From an uncultured Pseudomonadales bacterium (lineage in GTDB: Bacteria; Pseudomonadota; Gammaproteobacteria; Pseudomonadales; Azotimanducaceae): 64,000 nucleotides of DNA. The notes beneath the pieces were generated by a model, which was not told where the DNA came from, ran no database searches, and saw only the letters and a list, made by a program, of their open reading frames with translations. Below, in pieces: positions 35,001-44,266 of this stretch; the first letter of the stretch is position 1; every line of letters starts with the position of its first letter. The stretch covers positions 1,550,001-1,614,000 of the forward strand of contig OY282460.1 in the NCBI GenBank assembly GCA_958296295.1, given 5' to 3'. A program made the position numbers and the translations under genes.

Positions 35001-35134
35001 ACGCCGGCACGCGGAACGTCGAGCCGGCGTTGGCGGAACGGCCGGGCCTGCGCTTTTCAGACGGGAGTGGCGGTGTGGCAATGAACGCCGGCATGGAGCA
35101 TGTCGAGCACACCGGAGTGGCGGTTTGGCAATGA
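34917..35134 (+). repeat. Degenerate tandem repeat of the ftsL 3' end
   Basis: Unit 1 (34917-35000) is the end of ftsL, unit 2 is 35001-35084 and unit 3 is a shortened copy at 35085-35134. Shared blocks include gccggcac..gaacgt.gagccgg, ggcggaacgg, tgcgctttt and gtggcggtgtggcaATGA. Each unit ends in ATGA, and small indels (about +1 and -3) shift the frame between units. Confidence 0.85.
34997..35134 (+). CDS. 45-codon ORF made of ftsL-tail repeats, coupled between ftsL and ftsI
   Basis: ATG 34997 overlaps the ftsL stop (ATGA) and the TGA 35132-35134 overlaps the ftsI start (ATGA), so the frame exactly bridges the two genes. The product repeats FtsL's C terminus: RNVEPALAERPGLRF corresponds to QNVEPVAAERLGMRF, and TGVAVWQ to the FtsL ending TEVVVVWP. 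It has no membrane segment. It may have no protein function and simply carry ribosomes from ftsL to ftsI after a duplication; translation is likely, function unknown. Confidence 0.55.
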   Translation: MNAGTRNVEPALAERPGLRFSDGSGGVAMNAGMEHVEHTGVAVWQ

Positions 35135-36906
35135 AGCGCAGGCGGGCACGGCGGCGTGGCGCGGTGGCGTCGCGGCCGATGCGCGAGCCGCCGCCCCCGC
35201 CGCCGTCGGTGCCGCCTCGGCCGCTGGCCGCTTGGCGCCACTACGCGGTGCTTGTGGTCTTGGCCTTGGGGGCTGTCGGGCTCGCGGCGCGGGCCGGCTA
35301 TCTGGTCGTCACGAAAGGCGAGTTTTTGGAGCGGCAGGGTGCTGCGCGTGCAGTGCGCGAACTCTCCATCCCCGTGCATCGCGGCATGATCTTCGACCGC
35401 AACGGCGAACCGCTGGCCGTGAGCGCGCCGATGCGCTACGTCTGGGTGGACCCCCAACGCAGCACGCTCACGCCGGACGATCTCAAACGGCTCGGCAACG
35501 CGCTGGGCATGGCGCCGGAGACGCTGGGCCGGCGCGCCGGCGTTTCCGGGGAACGGTCCGGTCGCCGCTTCGCCTATCTCGCCCGCCGCCTGCCGCCGGA
35601 GGTGGCGGCGCGGGTGCGCGAGCTCGACATCGACGGCGTGCATGTGCGGCGCGCCTACCACCGCTTCTACCCTGCCGGGGAGGCCGCGGCCCACGTCGTC
35701 GGACGTACCGACATCGACGACGTGGGCCAAGAAGGCGTGGAGCTGGTGCTCAACAAGCGGCTCGCCGGCACGCCAGGCGTCAAGCGCGTGCTGCGCGACA
35801 ACCGGGGGCACGTGGTCAAGGTGCTGGAATACCGTCGCGCCCCGGCCAGCGATGTGCATCTCGCGTTGGACTTGCGGTTGCAGTTCCTCGCCTACCGGGA
35901 ACTGAAAGCGGCGGTGGAGCACCACGGCGCGTCCTCCGGCTCGCTGGTGATGTTGGATGTGGCGACCGGCGAAGTGCTCGCGCTCGCCAACCAGCCGTCC
36001 TTCAATCCCAACGACTGGTCGCGCCGGGGCGTGGAGGGCGTGCGCAACGGCGCGGTCGCGGATTTGTACGAGCCCGGCTCGACCGTCAAGCCGTTCACGG
36101 TGCTGGCCGCCTTGGAGGCGGGGACGCACCAGCCGGACACCGTCATCGACACTTCGCCGGGCTACTTTCGCGTGGGCGGCAAGACGATCGAGGATCCGAG
36201 CGACCGCGGGCTCGCCACGGTGCGCCGCATCCTCGCCGTGTCGTCCCAGGTCGGCATTGCCAAGATGGCGTTGGCGATGGCGCCGGACGCCGTGTTCAAC
36301 GTGTTGCAGCGCGTGGGGTTCGGCGACTACACGGGCGGCGGATTGCCGGGCGAGGGCCTCGGCGTGCTCACCACGACAGACTTGGACAAGCCCATCGGCC
36401 GGGTGACGTTGGCCTACGGCTACGGCCTGACGGTTTCGCCCATGCAACTGGCGCGCGCCTATCTGCTGCTCGCCAACTCCGGCATCCGCAACGACCTCGC
36501 CCTGCTGCGTGGCGCGACCACGGGCGAGCGCGTGTTCGCCGCCGAGCATGTGGATGCCGTCACCGAGATGATGCGGGCGGTTGTGGCCCCCGGCGGCACC
36601 GCCCCGCGTGGCAAGCCGAAGGGCTATACGGCCGCCGGCAAGACCGGCACTGTGCGCAAGGTGGGCGCGTCCGGTTACGACGATACCGCCCATGTCGCCT
36701 TCTTCGCCGGCTTCGCGCCGGCCCCGCATCCCCGCATCGTTCTGGTCGTGGCGATAAACCAACCCCGGCGCGGGCCCATTGGCGGCGGCCAAGTGGCCGC
36801 GCCGGTGTTCGCCCGGGTGGTCGAGCGGGCGCTGCGCATTCTCGGCGTGCCGCCGCAGGCGGAATTGCCAGCGGCCGTCGCAAACGAACGCGGACGGGCC
36901 GTGTGA
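35131..36906 (+). CDS. ftsI: Peptidoglycan transpeptidase FtsI (PBP3)
   Basis: FtsI is the septal class B penicillin-binding protein that cross-links peptidoglycan with FtsW. The 591-residue product has a basic, proline-rich cytoplasmic tail and one membrane helix (about residues 36-58). A pedestal domain beginning RGMIFDRNGEPLAVS and the transpeptidase domain follow. Catalytic motifs are STVK (317-320, nucleophile Ser 317) and KTGT (504-507). The middle motif reads SSQ at 371-373, where SxN is the rule. ATG 35131 overlaps the preceding small ORF, and the stop overlaps murE. Confidence 0.95.
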   Translation: MKRRRARRRGAVASRPMREPPPPPPSVPPRPLAAWRHYAVLVVLALGAVGLAARAGYLVVTKGEFLERQGAARAVRELSIPVHRGMIFDRNGEPLAVSAPMRYVWVDPQRSTLTPDDLKRLGNALGMAPETLGRRAGVSGERSGRRFAYLARRLPPEVAARVRELDIDGVHVRRAYHRFYPAGEAAAHVVGRTDIDDVGQEGVELVLNKRLAGTPGVKRVLRDNRGHVVKVLEYRRAPASDVHLALDLRLQFLAYRELKAAVEHHGASSGSLVMLDVATGEVLALANQPSFNPNDWSRRGVEGVRNGAVADLYEPGSTVKPFTVLAALEAGTHQPDTVIDTSPGYFRVGGKTIEDPSDRGLATVRRILAVSSQVGIAKMALAMAPDAVFNVLQRVGFGDYTGGGLPGEGLGVLTTTDLDKPIGRVTLAYGYGLTVSPMQLARAYLLLANSGIRNDLALLRGATTGERVFAAEHVDAVTEMMRAVVAPGGTAPRGKPKGYTAAGKTGTVRKVGASGYDDTAHVAFFAGFAPAPHPRIVLVVAINQPRRGPIGGGQVAAPVFARVVERALRILGVPPQAELPAAVANERGRAV

Positions 36907-38345
36907 GCGTGGGCGCGATGGGTCTGCAACGGCTGCTCGACGACGCCGCCGCGCCGCCGGTGCGCGTGCGCGGCATCGCCGACGATTCGCGCCGGGTGCG
37001 CGCCGGCGACGTCTTTGTCGCCCGGCGTGGCGGGGCCTTTGACGGCCACGACTTCGCCGCCGCGGCGGTGGCTGCGGGCGCGACCGCGGTGGTGTCCGAA
37101 CGGCCGCTCGACATAGCCGTGCCGAATGTCGTCGTGCCGGATGCCGGCAAGCGTCTCGGCGGGTTCGCCCGGCGATTCTACGGCGCGCCAAGCGCGGACC
37201 TCGCGGTGGTGGGCGTCACTGGCACGAACGGCAAGACCACGGTGGCGCACCACATCGCCGGGCTTTGCGACGCCGCCGGCTACATCGGCACCCTGGGCTG
37301 GGGCGTGCCGCCGCGCTTGTGCCGGTCGAAGCTCACGACCGCGGACGAGATCTCGCTGCAAGCGTGGCTGCGAGCGCTGCGCGACGGCGGCACCCGGGTG
37401 GTGGCGCTGGAGGCCAGCTCGCACGCGCTGCATCAAGGCCGGGTGGACGCGGTGGATTTCGCCGGCGCGGTGTTCACGAACTTGACGCGCGACCACTTGG
37501 ACTACCACGGATCCATGCGGGAATACGCCGGCGCCAAACGTCGGCTCTTCGACCGTCCGCTGCGGTTCCAAGTGGTGAACACGGACGACGCCCTTGGCCG
37601 GGAAATCGCGCGCGAGGCCGGCCCGGACGTGGAGACCGTCACCGTTGGCCAGGAAGGGGACGTGCGCTGGCGGGATCTGCGCATGGACGCGGTCGGCATC
37701 CGCGGCCACTGGCAGACGCCTTGGGGCGAGGCGCCATTCACGCTGGCGGGCTATTTCGGCGCGTTTTCCGCAAGCAACGCGGCCTTGGCGCTGGCCGTGG
37801 CCTGTGTTCTCGGTGCGAAGTTCCACGACGCGGTGGCGCGCCTCGGGCGGTTGCCGCCGGTCCCCGGCCGCATGCAACGGGTTCACGCCGCGCCCACCGT
37901 GCTGGTGGATTTCGCTCACACGCCGGACGCGCTGCGCACGGTCTTGGCTGCGGCGCGCGCCCATCTGCGCCCGCAGGCGAGGCTGATCGTTCTGTTCGGC
38001 TGCGGCGGCGACCGCGACCGCGGCAAACGGCCGTTGATGGCGCGGGCCGCGGAACAGGGAGCGGACGTCGTCATCGCCACTTCGGACAATCCTCGCAGCG
38101 AAGATCCGGATCGCATCTTGGAGGACGTGATGCGCGGGTTCGCGTCGCCGGACCGAGTGCTGCGCGTTGCGGATCGGCGCGAGGCCATCGCGGTGGCGTT
38201 GGAAAGCGCGCACCCGCACGACATCGTCCTGCTCGCCGGCAAAGGGCACGAGACCTATCAGGAGGTCGGCGGTCGCCGGGTGCTGTTCGACGACGCCGCG
38301 CTGGCGCGGGGCCACTTGTCGGCGCGGGTGGGAAGGCTAGGCTGA
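36903..38345 (+). CDS. murE: UDP-MurNAc-L-Ala-D-Glu:meso-diaminopimelate ligase
   Basis: MurE adds the third residue of the peptidoglycan stem. The 480-residue product has the N-terminal UDP-binding domain ([15 protein letters not shown]), the ATP P-loop VTGTNGKTT near residues 106-114, and the Lys-containing central domain with HLDYHGSM. The C-terminal domain carries DNPRSEDP near 394; DNPR at this place indicates diaminopimelate as substrate. The GTG at 36903 overlaps the ftsI stop. An ATG five codons later is an alternative. murF, which normally follows and adds D-Ala-D-Ala, is absent. Confidence 0.95.
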   Translation: MSVGAMGLQRLLDDAAAPPVRVRGIADDSRRVRAGDVFVARRGGAFDGHDFAAAAVAAGATAVVSERPLDIAVPNVVVPDAGKRLGGFARRFYGAPSADLAVVGVTGTNGKTTVAHHIAGLCDAAGYIGTLGWGVPPRLCRSKLTTADEISLQAWLRALRDGGTRVVALEASSHALHQGRVDAVDFAGAVFTNLTRDHLDYHGSMREYAGAKRRLFDRPLRFQVVNTDDALGREIAREAGPDVETVTVGQEGDVRWRDLRMDAVGIRGHWQTPWGEAPFTLAGYFGAFSASNAALALAVACVLGAKFHDAVARLGRLPPVPGRMQRVHAAPTVLVDFAHTPDALRTVLAAARAHLRPQARLIVLFGCGGDRDRGKRPLMARAAEQGADVVIATSDNPRSEDPDRILEDVMRGFASPDRVLRVADRREAIAVALESAHPHDIVLLAGKGHETYQEVGGRRVLFDDAALARGHLSARVGRLG

Positions 38346-39427
38346 TGCTGCTGTGGCTCACCGAATACCTCGCCGGGTTCGTCAGCGCTTTTGGCGTCTT
38401 TCACTACCTGACCCTGCGCACCGTCGTCGGCGCGCTGACCGCGCTCGCGATGTCGCTGCTGATAGGCCCGAAGATGATCCGGGCGCTCTCGCACCGGCAG
38501 ATCGGCCAAGTGATTCGGGAACTCGGCCCCCAGTCCCATCAACAGAAGGCCGGCACGCCCACCATGGGCGGCGGGTTGATTCTGGTCTCCATTCTCGTGG
38601 CGACCCTGCTGTGGGGCGATCTGGCCAACCGCTACATCTGGATGGCGGTGGGCGTGGTGGTCACCTTCGGCGCGGTGGGTTGGCTTGACGACTACCTCAA
38701 GCTCAGCGAAAAGAGCGCCCGCGGCCTCACCGCCGGGCGGAAGTACCTATTGCAGTCGGTGTTCGGCTTCTTGGCCGCGGTGGCGCTTTTCGCGTTCGCC
38801 GAGGTGCCGGCCGAAACCAGCCTCTACCTGCCGTTCTTCAAGGAGGTGAGCATTCCGCTTGGCGTTGGCTTCGTGTTCCTCGCCTATTTCGTCATCGTGT
38901 TCATGAGCAACGCGGTGAATCTGACGGATGGCCTCGACGGCCTCGCCATCCTGCCCACCGTGATGGTGGCCACGGCGCTCGGCCTCATCGCCTATTTGAC
39001 CGGGCATGTGGAGTTCGCCAACTACCTCGCCATTCCCTACATCGCGGGCGCCGGCGAGCTGGCGGTGTTCTGCGGCGCGCTGATCGGCGCCGGCCTCGGA
39101 TTCCTGTGGTTCAACGCTTACCCCGCGCAAGTGTTCATGGGCGATGTCGGCGCTCTGTCGCTGGGCGCCGCCCTTGGCCTGGTCGCGGTGGTGGTGCGCC
39201 ACGAGATCGTGCTGCTGATCATGGGGGGCTTGTTCGTGGTGGAGGCGGTGTCCGTGGTGGTGCAAGTGGCCTCCTTCCGGCTCACCGGAAAGCGCGTGCT
39301 CCGCATGGCGCCCATCCACCACCACTTCGAGCTTCTAGGCTGGCCGGAGCCGCGCATCATCGTGCGAATGTGGATCGTCACCTTCGTGCTGGTGCTGCTG
39401 GGCTTGTCGACGTTGAAGCTGCGATGA
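38345..39427 (+). CDS. mraY: Phospho-MurNAc-pentapeptide transferase
   Basis: MraY transfers phospho-MurNAc-pentapeptide to undecaprenyl phosphate, making lipid I in the inner membrane. The product is 360 residues, the same as E. coli MraY, with about ten membrane helices. Signature regions are [18 protein letters not shown] (catalytic Asp pair), [28 protein letters not shown] and the HHHFE loop. The ATG shares its first base with the murE stop (TGATG), and the stop overlaps murD as ATGA. Confidence 0.97.
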   Translation: MLLWLTEYLAGFVSAFGVFHYLTLRTVVGALTALAMSLLIGPKMIRALSHRQIGQVIRELGPQSHQQKAGTPTMGGGLILVSILVATLLWGDLANRYIWMAVGVVVTFGAVGWLDDYLKLSEKSARGLTAGRKYLLQSVFGFLAAVALFAFAEVPAETSLYLPFFKEVSIPLGVGFVFLAYFVIVFMSNAVNLTDGLDGLAILPTVMVATALGLIAYLTGHVEFANYLAIPYIAGAGELAVFCGALIGAGLGFLWFNAYPAQVFMGDVGALSLGAALGLVAVVVRHEIVLLIMGGLFVVEAVSVVVQVASFRLTGKRVLRMAPIHHHFELLGWPEPRIIVRMWIVTFVLVLLGLSTLKLR

Positions 39428-40773
39428 GCGCGCCGGTCACCTTGGTCGTCGGCATGGGCGCCACCGGACGCTCGGTGATCCGGCACTTGGCCGGGCGCGA
39501 GCGGGTGCTCGCCATCGACACCCGGCCGGCGCCGCCCTATCTGGACGAAATCCGCGCAAGCCATCCGCAAGCGGAGATCCTCGCGCCGGGCGACTGGCCG
39601 CAGGCGCTCGCGGTGGCCAGCCGGGTGGTCGCGAGCCCAGGGCTGCCACTCGATCATTGCTGGCTGCGGCAAACCCGGGCCGCCGGAGTGCCCATCGTCA
39701 GCGACATCGCGTTGTTTCTGGAGGCGGCGGCGCCAACGCCCGTGATCGGGGTGACCGGAACGAACGGCAAGAGCACGGTCGTGTCCCTGCTCGGCGAGGT
39801 GCTCGCGGCGGCGGGGCGGGACGTGGCCGTCGGCGGCAATCTCGGCACGCCGGCGCTGGCCCTGCTTGCGCCGAGTCGAGACATTTACGCGCTGGAGCTG
39901 TCCAGCTTTCAACTGGAGCGGCTGGAACGCCCAGGCCTTTCGGTGGCGGCGGTGCTGAACGTGGATGCGGATCACGCCGATCGCCATCCGCGCTTGGAAG
40001 CCTACGCGGCCATCAAGCGTCGCATCTACGCCGGCGCCGCTCATGCGGTGTTCAACGCCGAGGATCCGCGCACGTTCCCGGCGTCGGTCGGGGCGGGGGA
40101 GACGGGGCCCAACGCTGTGGCCCTGAACGGCGATCCGCTTTGGCGCCTCGCCGATGACGCGCTGGTCGTCAATGGCGTGCGCTTGCCCACCGCGGAACTG
40201 GCGCTGCGAGGCCGCCACAACCACTTCAACGTGCTCGCCGCTGCCGCCATCGCTTGGCTGGCGGGCGTGCAGGTGGAGCATCAGCGCGGCGCGTTTCGGG
40301 GTTTCGCCGGGCTGCGCCACCGCTGCGAACACGTGGCGACGATAGACGGCGTGGCCTATGTGAACGACTCCAAGGCCACCAACGTGGGCGCGTGCTGCGC
40401 GGCCCTTGAAGGTCTCGCCAACGGCCGCGGCAACATCGTGCTCATCGCCGGCGGCGACGGCAAGGGCGCGTCCTTCGACAAGCTGGCGGCGGCCACGCGG
40501 CGGCATGTGTCGCGGGCGTTTCTCATCGGGCGGGACGCCGGCCGCATCGAGCAGGCTCTCGGCGACGCCGCGGAGACGGCGCCGGCGGCGAGCATGGCGC
40601 ACGCCGTGCGCTTGGCGCGCGCGTCGGCGCGCCCGGGCGATACCGTGCTGCTCTCGCCGGCGTGCGCGAGCTTCGACATGTACGCGAACTTCGAGGCGCG
40701 CGGCGACGCCTTCGCGGCCGCCGTGCGCGCCTTGGCGCCCTGCCCACGCGGCCGAACGGCGGCATCGGCATGA
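39424..40773 (+). CDS. murD: UDP-MurNAc-L-alanine:D-glutamate ligase
   Basis: MurD adds D-Glu to UDP-MurNAc-L-Ala in the cytoplasm. The 449-residue product has an N-terminal Rossmann domain ([15 protein letters not shown]), the central ATPase domain with P-loop VTGTNGKST near 110-118, and ELSSFQLE and [10 protein letters not shown]. The C-terminal domain contains [11 protein letters not shown] and the closing [19 protein letters not shown]. Start and stop both sit in ATGA overlaps with mraY and ftsW. Confidence 0.96.
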   Translation: MSAPVTLVVGMGATGRSVIRHLAGRERVLAIDTRPAPPYLDEIRASHPQAEILAPGDWPQALAVASRVVASPGLPLDHCWLRQTRAAGVPIVSDIALFLEAAAPTPVIGVTGTNGKSTVVSLLGEVLAAAGRDVAVGGNLGTPALALLAPSRDIYALELSSFQLERLERPGLSVAAVLNVDADHADRHPRLEAYAAIKRRIYAGAAHAVFNAEDPRTFPASVGAGETGPNAVALNGDPLWRLADDALVVNGVRLPTAELALRGRHNHFNVLAAAAIAWLAGVQVEHQRGAFRGFAGLRHRCEHVATIDGVAYVNDSKATNVGACCAALEGLANGRGNIVLIAGGDGKGASFDKLAAATRRHVSRAFLIGRDAGRIEQALGDAAETAPAASMAHAVRLARASARPGDTVLLSPACASFDMYANFEARGDAFAAAVRALAPCPRGRTAASA

Positions 40774-42041
40774 GCGTTCGCAGGCGCGCGCGCCACGCGC
40801 CGAGGATGCCGGCGAACCCCGTGGATGTGCTGTTGGACCGCGAAACGCGCCCGGGCGCCGATGCCGGAACAGTCTCTTCGCCGGCGGTCGCGGGCGGTGC
40901 TGCAGTCCCGCACTCCCCGGCCGCCGCGGCGCGGTTTGATGCCACGCTTCTGGTGGCTTGGCTGGCGCTGTTGGCTGTCGGCGTGGTGATGGTCGCCTCG
41001 GCGGCGGCCGGCCGGCCTGGCGGCGCCGATTCGTACTTGGTGAAGCACCTTGTCTTCGTGGCCGCGTCCATCGCCGTCTTCTTGGTCTTGGCGGCGACTC
41101 CGCTGCGGCTTTGGCGGTTTCTCCACAGACCATGCCTGCTCGTCGCCATCGGTCTTTGCGCACTGGTGTTGGTGCCGGTCTTTTCCGTGGAAGTGAACGG
41201 GGCGCGGCGCTGGATCGACTTCGGGGTGGCGCGGCTTCAACCCGCCGAGTTCGCGAAACTGCTCGTCGCGATCTACTTGGCCGGCTATGTCGCCCGGGTG
41301 GGCGACCACTTCGCCGCCGATTGGTCGACGTGGCTGGCGCCGCTGGCCTGGGTGGGGGTCGTGTTGGTGCTGGTGCTGTGCCAGCCGGATTTCGGCAGCG
41401 TGGTGGTGCTGGCGACGCTGGCCGGCGGTCTGTTGTTTCTCGCCGGTGCGCGGCTGCGGAGTTTCGGACTGCTGACCGTGCTCGGCGGCTTGGCGCTCGC
41501 CGCGGTGGCGGTCCTGCAGCCGTACCGGGTTGAGCGCTTGGTCACCTTCCTCGATCCGTGGGCGACCCAGTTCGATGGCGGCTACCAGCTCACGCAAGCG
41601 CTCATCGCCTTCGGGCGCGGCGGCTATCTCGGTTTGGGTCTCGGCGAAGGCGTGCAGAAGCTCTTTTACCTGCCGGAGGCCCACAACGACTTCATCTACG
41701 CGGTGATCGCCGAAGAGTTCGGCTTGGCCGGCGCGGTGGGCGTGCTCGCGCTGTTCGCCGTCGTCACGGTGCGCATGTTGCGCATCGCCCGCGCCGCGGT
41801 GTTGGCCCGGCAACCGTTCGCCGGGCTGCTTGCCTACGGGGCGGCGTTGCTCATCGGCGGACAAGCCCTCATAAACGCCGGCGTGAACACCGGCGTCTTG
41901 CCGACGAAAGGCATGACGCTGCCGTTCGTCAGCTTCGGCGGAAACAGCATTCTGGTGTGTTCCGCACTGGTGGCGCTGGCGTTTCGGGCGCATTGGGAAT
42001 CTGCTCAGACGGGCGCGGAAGGCGGCGATGCCGAACGCTGA
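40770..42041 (+). CDS. ftsW: Septal peptidoglycan polymerase FtsW
   Basis: FtsW is the SEDS-family glycosyltransferase that polymerises lipid II with FtsI. The 423-residue product has an unusually long, Ala/Pro-rich cytoplasmic N terminus (about 55 residues) before ten membrane helices. Family landmarks are NGARRWIDFG..RLQPAEFAKL, the AEEFGLAG motif and INAGVNTGVLPTKGMTLPFVSFGGNS near the end. The catalytic-loop aspartate region is YLPEAHNDFIYAVIAEE. The gene overlaps murC by 14 nt. murG, usually next, is missing. Confidence 0.95.
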   Translation: MSVRRRARHAPRMPANPVDVLLDRETRPGADAGTVSSPAVAGGAAVPHSPAAAARFDATLLVAWLALLAVGVVMVASAAAGRPGGADSYLVKHLVFVAASIAVFLVLAATPLRLWRFLHRPCLLVAIGLCALVLVPVFSVEVNGARRWIDFGVARLQPAEFAKLLVAIYLAGYVARVGDHFAADWSTWLAPLAWVGVVLVLVLCQPDFGSVVVLATLAGGLLFLAGARLRSFGLLTVLGGLALAAVAVLQPYRVERLVTFLDPWATQFDGGYQLTQALIAFGRGGYLGLGLGEGVQKLFYLPEAHNDFIYAVIAEEFGLAGAVGVLALFAVVTVRMLRIARAAVLARQPFAGLLAYGAALLIGGQALINAGVNTGVLPTKGMTLPFVSFGGNSILVCSALVALAFRAHWESAQTGAEGGDAER

Positions 42042-43407
42042 CGGCAACGCCGCGGCGCGTTGGCACTTCGTTGGCGTCGGCGGCGCCGGCATGTGCGCGC
42101 TCGCGGAGATACTGCTCGCCGACGGCTGCGCTGTGAGCGGCTCGGACCTTGTGGCGTCCGAGGCCACCCGGCGGCTTCTGGCCCTTGGCGCCGAGGTGCG
42201 GATCGGACACGACGCCGGAGCGGTGGCCGGGGCGGACGCGGTGGTGGCCTCCAGCGCCGTCGGCGACGCCAACGTGGAGGTGGCGCGGGCGCGGCAACTC
42301 GGCGTGCCGGTGCGCGCACGCGGCGAATTGCTGGCGGAACTCATGGGGGCGAAGCGCGGCGTGGCGGTGGCCGGCAGCCACGGCAAGACCACCACCGCGG
42401 CATTGGCGGCGGCTATTTTCACCGCCGCCGGCAAGGCCCCCAGCTTCGCCATCGGTGGCGTGGTGCGCGACTTCGGCGTCCACGGCCGTCGCGGCAGCGG
42501 GGAGCACTTCATCGCGGAAGCGGACGAGAGCGACGCCTCTTTCTTGCGGCTGCGCCCGGATGTGGCGGTTGTCACGAATGTGGATCGCGACCACATGGAC
42601 ACCTACGGGCAGGACTTCGGCCGGTTGCGCTCCGCGTTCGCGCAGTTCGTTCGCGATCTGCCGCCGAACGGCACCTTCGTCGCTTGCGCCGACGATCCGA
42701 CCGCCGCGGCGTTGGCGCGAGCTGCCGGGCGGCCGACTTTGACCTACGGCTTCTCCGCCGACGCCCAAGTGCGCGGCGCCAAGGCGGATGGTCGTTTCTT
42801 GACCGTCTCGCGCCCCAGCGGGGCGCCGCTGCGCGTGGGGCTTCCGCTGCCCGGCTGCGACAACGCCCGCAACATCTTGGGCGCCACCGCGGTGGCCGTC
42901 GCCGAGGGCGTGCCGGACAGCGCGATCGTGGCGGGACTCGCGGATTTCGCCGGCGTCAAGCGACGTTTCGACATCGCACACCGCCAACTGGACGGCAAAC
43001 GGCTGGTGGTGGTGGACGACTACGGCCACCATCCGGCGGAAATCGCCGGCGTCATCGCCACCGCCCGCCGGCTGTGGCCGCGCCGCCGGCTCGTCATGGC
43101 TTTCCAACCGCATCGCTACACCCGGCTGCGGGACTTGGGCGAGCAATTCGCCAAGGTGATCTCGACCGTGGACGAACTGCTGCTCGTCGAGGTGTACGCC
43201 GCGTTCGAGGCGGGGATAGCCGGTGTCGACTGCGCCGCGCTGGCCAGGACCGTGGCGGATTGCGGAGCGGCCTTGCCCCCGGTGTTCGCAACGCCGGAGG
43301 AGGTGATCGAACGTTTGCGCTCTATCGCGCGGAACGACGATGTGGTGCTCGCGCAAGGCGCCGGCGACATCGACCGCGTCGCCCAGGCGCTGGGGAACGC
43401 GGCGTGA
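42028..43407 (+). CDS. murC: UDP-MurNAc:L-alanine ligase
   Basis: MurC starts the peptide stem by adding L-Ala to UDP-MurNAc. The 459-residue product has the N-terminal nucleotide domain (FVGVGGAGMCALAEIL), the P-loop VAGSHGKTTT near residues 113-122 and EADESDASFL. The central domain has TNVDRDHMDTYG, and the C-terminal domain DDYGHHPAEI and FQPHRYTRL. GGAAGG lies seven bases before ATG 42028. The stop overlaps ftsQ as GTGA. In many relatives murB and ddl come between murC and ftsQ; neither is present. Confidence 0.96.
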   Translation: MPNADGNAAARWHFVGVGGAGMCALAEILLADGCAVSGSDLVASEATRRLLALGAEVRIGHDAGAVAGADAVVASSAVGDANVEVARARQLGVPVRARGELLAELMGAKRGVAVAGSHGKTTTAALAAAIFTAAGKAPSFAIGGVVRDFGVHGRRGSGEHFIAEADESDASFLRLRPDVAVVTNVDRDHMDTYGQDFGRLRSAFAQFVRDLPPNGTFVACADDPTAAALARAAGRPTLTYGFSADAQVRGAKADGRFLTVSRPSGAPLRVGLPLPGCDNARNILGATAVAVAEGVPDSAIVAGLADFAGVKRRFDIAHRQLDGKRLVVVDDYGHHPAEIAGVIATARRLWPRRRLVMAFQPHRYTRLRDLGEQFAKVISTVDELLLVEVYAAFEAGIAGVDCAALARTVADCGAALPPVFATPEEVIERLRSIARNDDVVLAQGAGDIDRVAQALGNAA

Positions 43408-43466
43408 CTCGCGCTGGGACAGGCGTGATTCGCCGTGCGACACGCGTGATTCGCCGCGCGGCAACG
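43404..43466 (+). repeat. Three 21-bp repeats at the start of ftsQ
   Basis: Units begin with GTG at 43404, 43425 and 43446, and GTG recurs at 43467. Units two and three share GTGATTCGCCG-GCG-CA; the first is more diverged. They encode the heptad series beginning VTRAGTG, VIRRATR, VIRRAAT. Confidence 0.7.
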
Positions 43467-44264
43467 GTGTTGGCGGTCTGCGCGGTGGTGCTTGGCGTCT
43501 GGCGTCTGGCGGACGCCTTCGCCACCACGGGCTTCCACGTTGTGCGTGTTGAAGGCGAGTTGACCGCGGCCGAACGGGGGCAGGTGCGCGACGCGGTGAA
43601 CCGCGAAATCGGTGCCGGATCTCCCACCGTCGCGGATGTGGTGGATGTGGTGGAGGGCTTGGATTGGGTGCGGCACGTCTACGCTCGCCGGGTATGGCCG
43701 GACGCCCTGCACATCGTGGTGGCGCACGAGACCCCGGCGGCGCGTTGGGGTGAAGACGCTTGGCTCTCAAGCGACGGCAGCGTCGTGCCAAATGCCGCCC
43801 TCGGAGGCGAAATGGCGGTCGCTAACCTGCCGACCATCGCCGCGACCCGGGCCGACGGCGTCCAGGCGATGGAGGTGTTCAACCGCATCAGCGAAGTGGC
43901 CGCAAGCGAAGGTCTCGCCATCGCCGAGTTGACCGAGAGCGCCGCCGGCGACTGGACGGCGACGCTCTCCACCGGCGTCCGGGTGGTGCTCGGCCACACC
44001 GCGTTCGCGGAGCGGATGCGGCGGTTCGTGGCGGTCTATCGAGCGCACCTCTCCCCGCAAGCCGCCGTGGACGCCGAACCGAATCGCGTCGGCATGGTGG
44101 CAAGCGCGGACGCCCGCTACGCGAACGGCGTGGCCGTGCGGTGGTTGCGTCCGCAGCCGCCCGACCAGGGCGAAGACGGCACCGGCGACGTGTTGGCGAA
44201 CGCGCTCGCGGCAAACGTCGCCACGGACTGGCCGCCCGCCGGTCGCTCGGCGCTCGGAGACTAG
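43404..44264 (+). CDS. ftsQ: Cell division protein FtsQ
   Basis: FtsQ is a bitopic divisome protein that recruits FtsL/FtsB. The 286-residue product has a basic cytoplasmic tail made of short repeats and one membrane helix (about residues 20-38). The POTRA domain begins FHVVRVEGELTAAERGQV and contains LDWVRHVYARRVWPDALHIVVAHETPAARWG. The beta domain ends near residue 250 with ANGVAVRWL, followed by an acidic tail. GTG 43404 overlaps the murC stop. Because of the repeats three further in-frame GTGs could serve as starts. ftsA follows 2 bp later. Confidence 0.94.
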   Translation: MTRAGTGVIRRATRVIRRAATVLAVCAVVLGVWRLADAFATTGFHVVRVEGELTAAERGQVRDAVNREIGAGSPTVADVVDVVEGLDWVRHVYARRVWPDALHIVVAHETPAARWGEDAWLSSDGSVVPNAALGGEMAVANLPTIAATRADGVQAMEVFNRISEVAASEGLAIAELTESAAGDWTATLSTGVRVVLGHTAFAERMRRFVAVYRAHLSPQAAVDAEPNRVGMVASADARYANGVAVRWLRPQPPDQGEDGTGDVLANALAANVATDWPPAGRSALGD

Positions 44265-44266
44265 CG

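Noticed and set aside
36903..38345. MurE-MurF fusion to explain the missing murF
   Set aside because: The product is 480 residues, a single MurE, and mraY starts on the last base of its stop codon.
38258..39325. Long minus-strand frames inside the dcw and secA genes
   Set aside because: They have skewed composition typical of antisense frames in GC-rich DNA and overlap clearly conserved genes.
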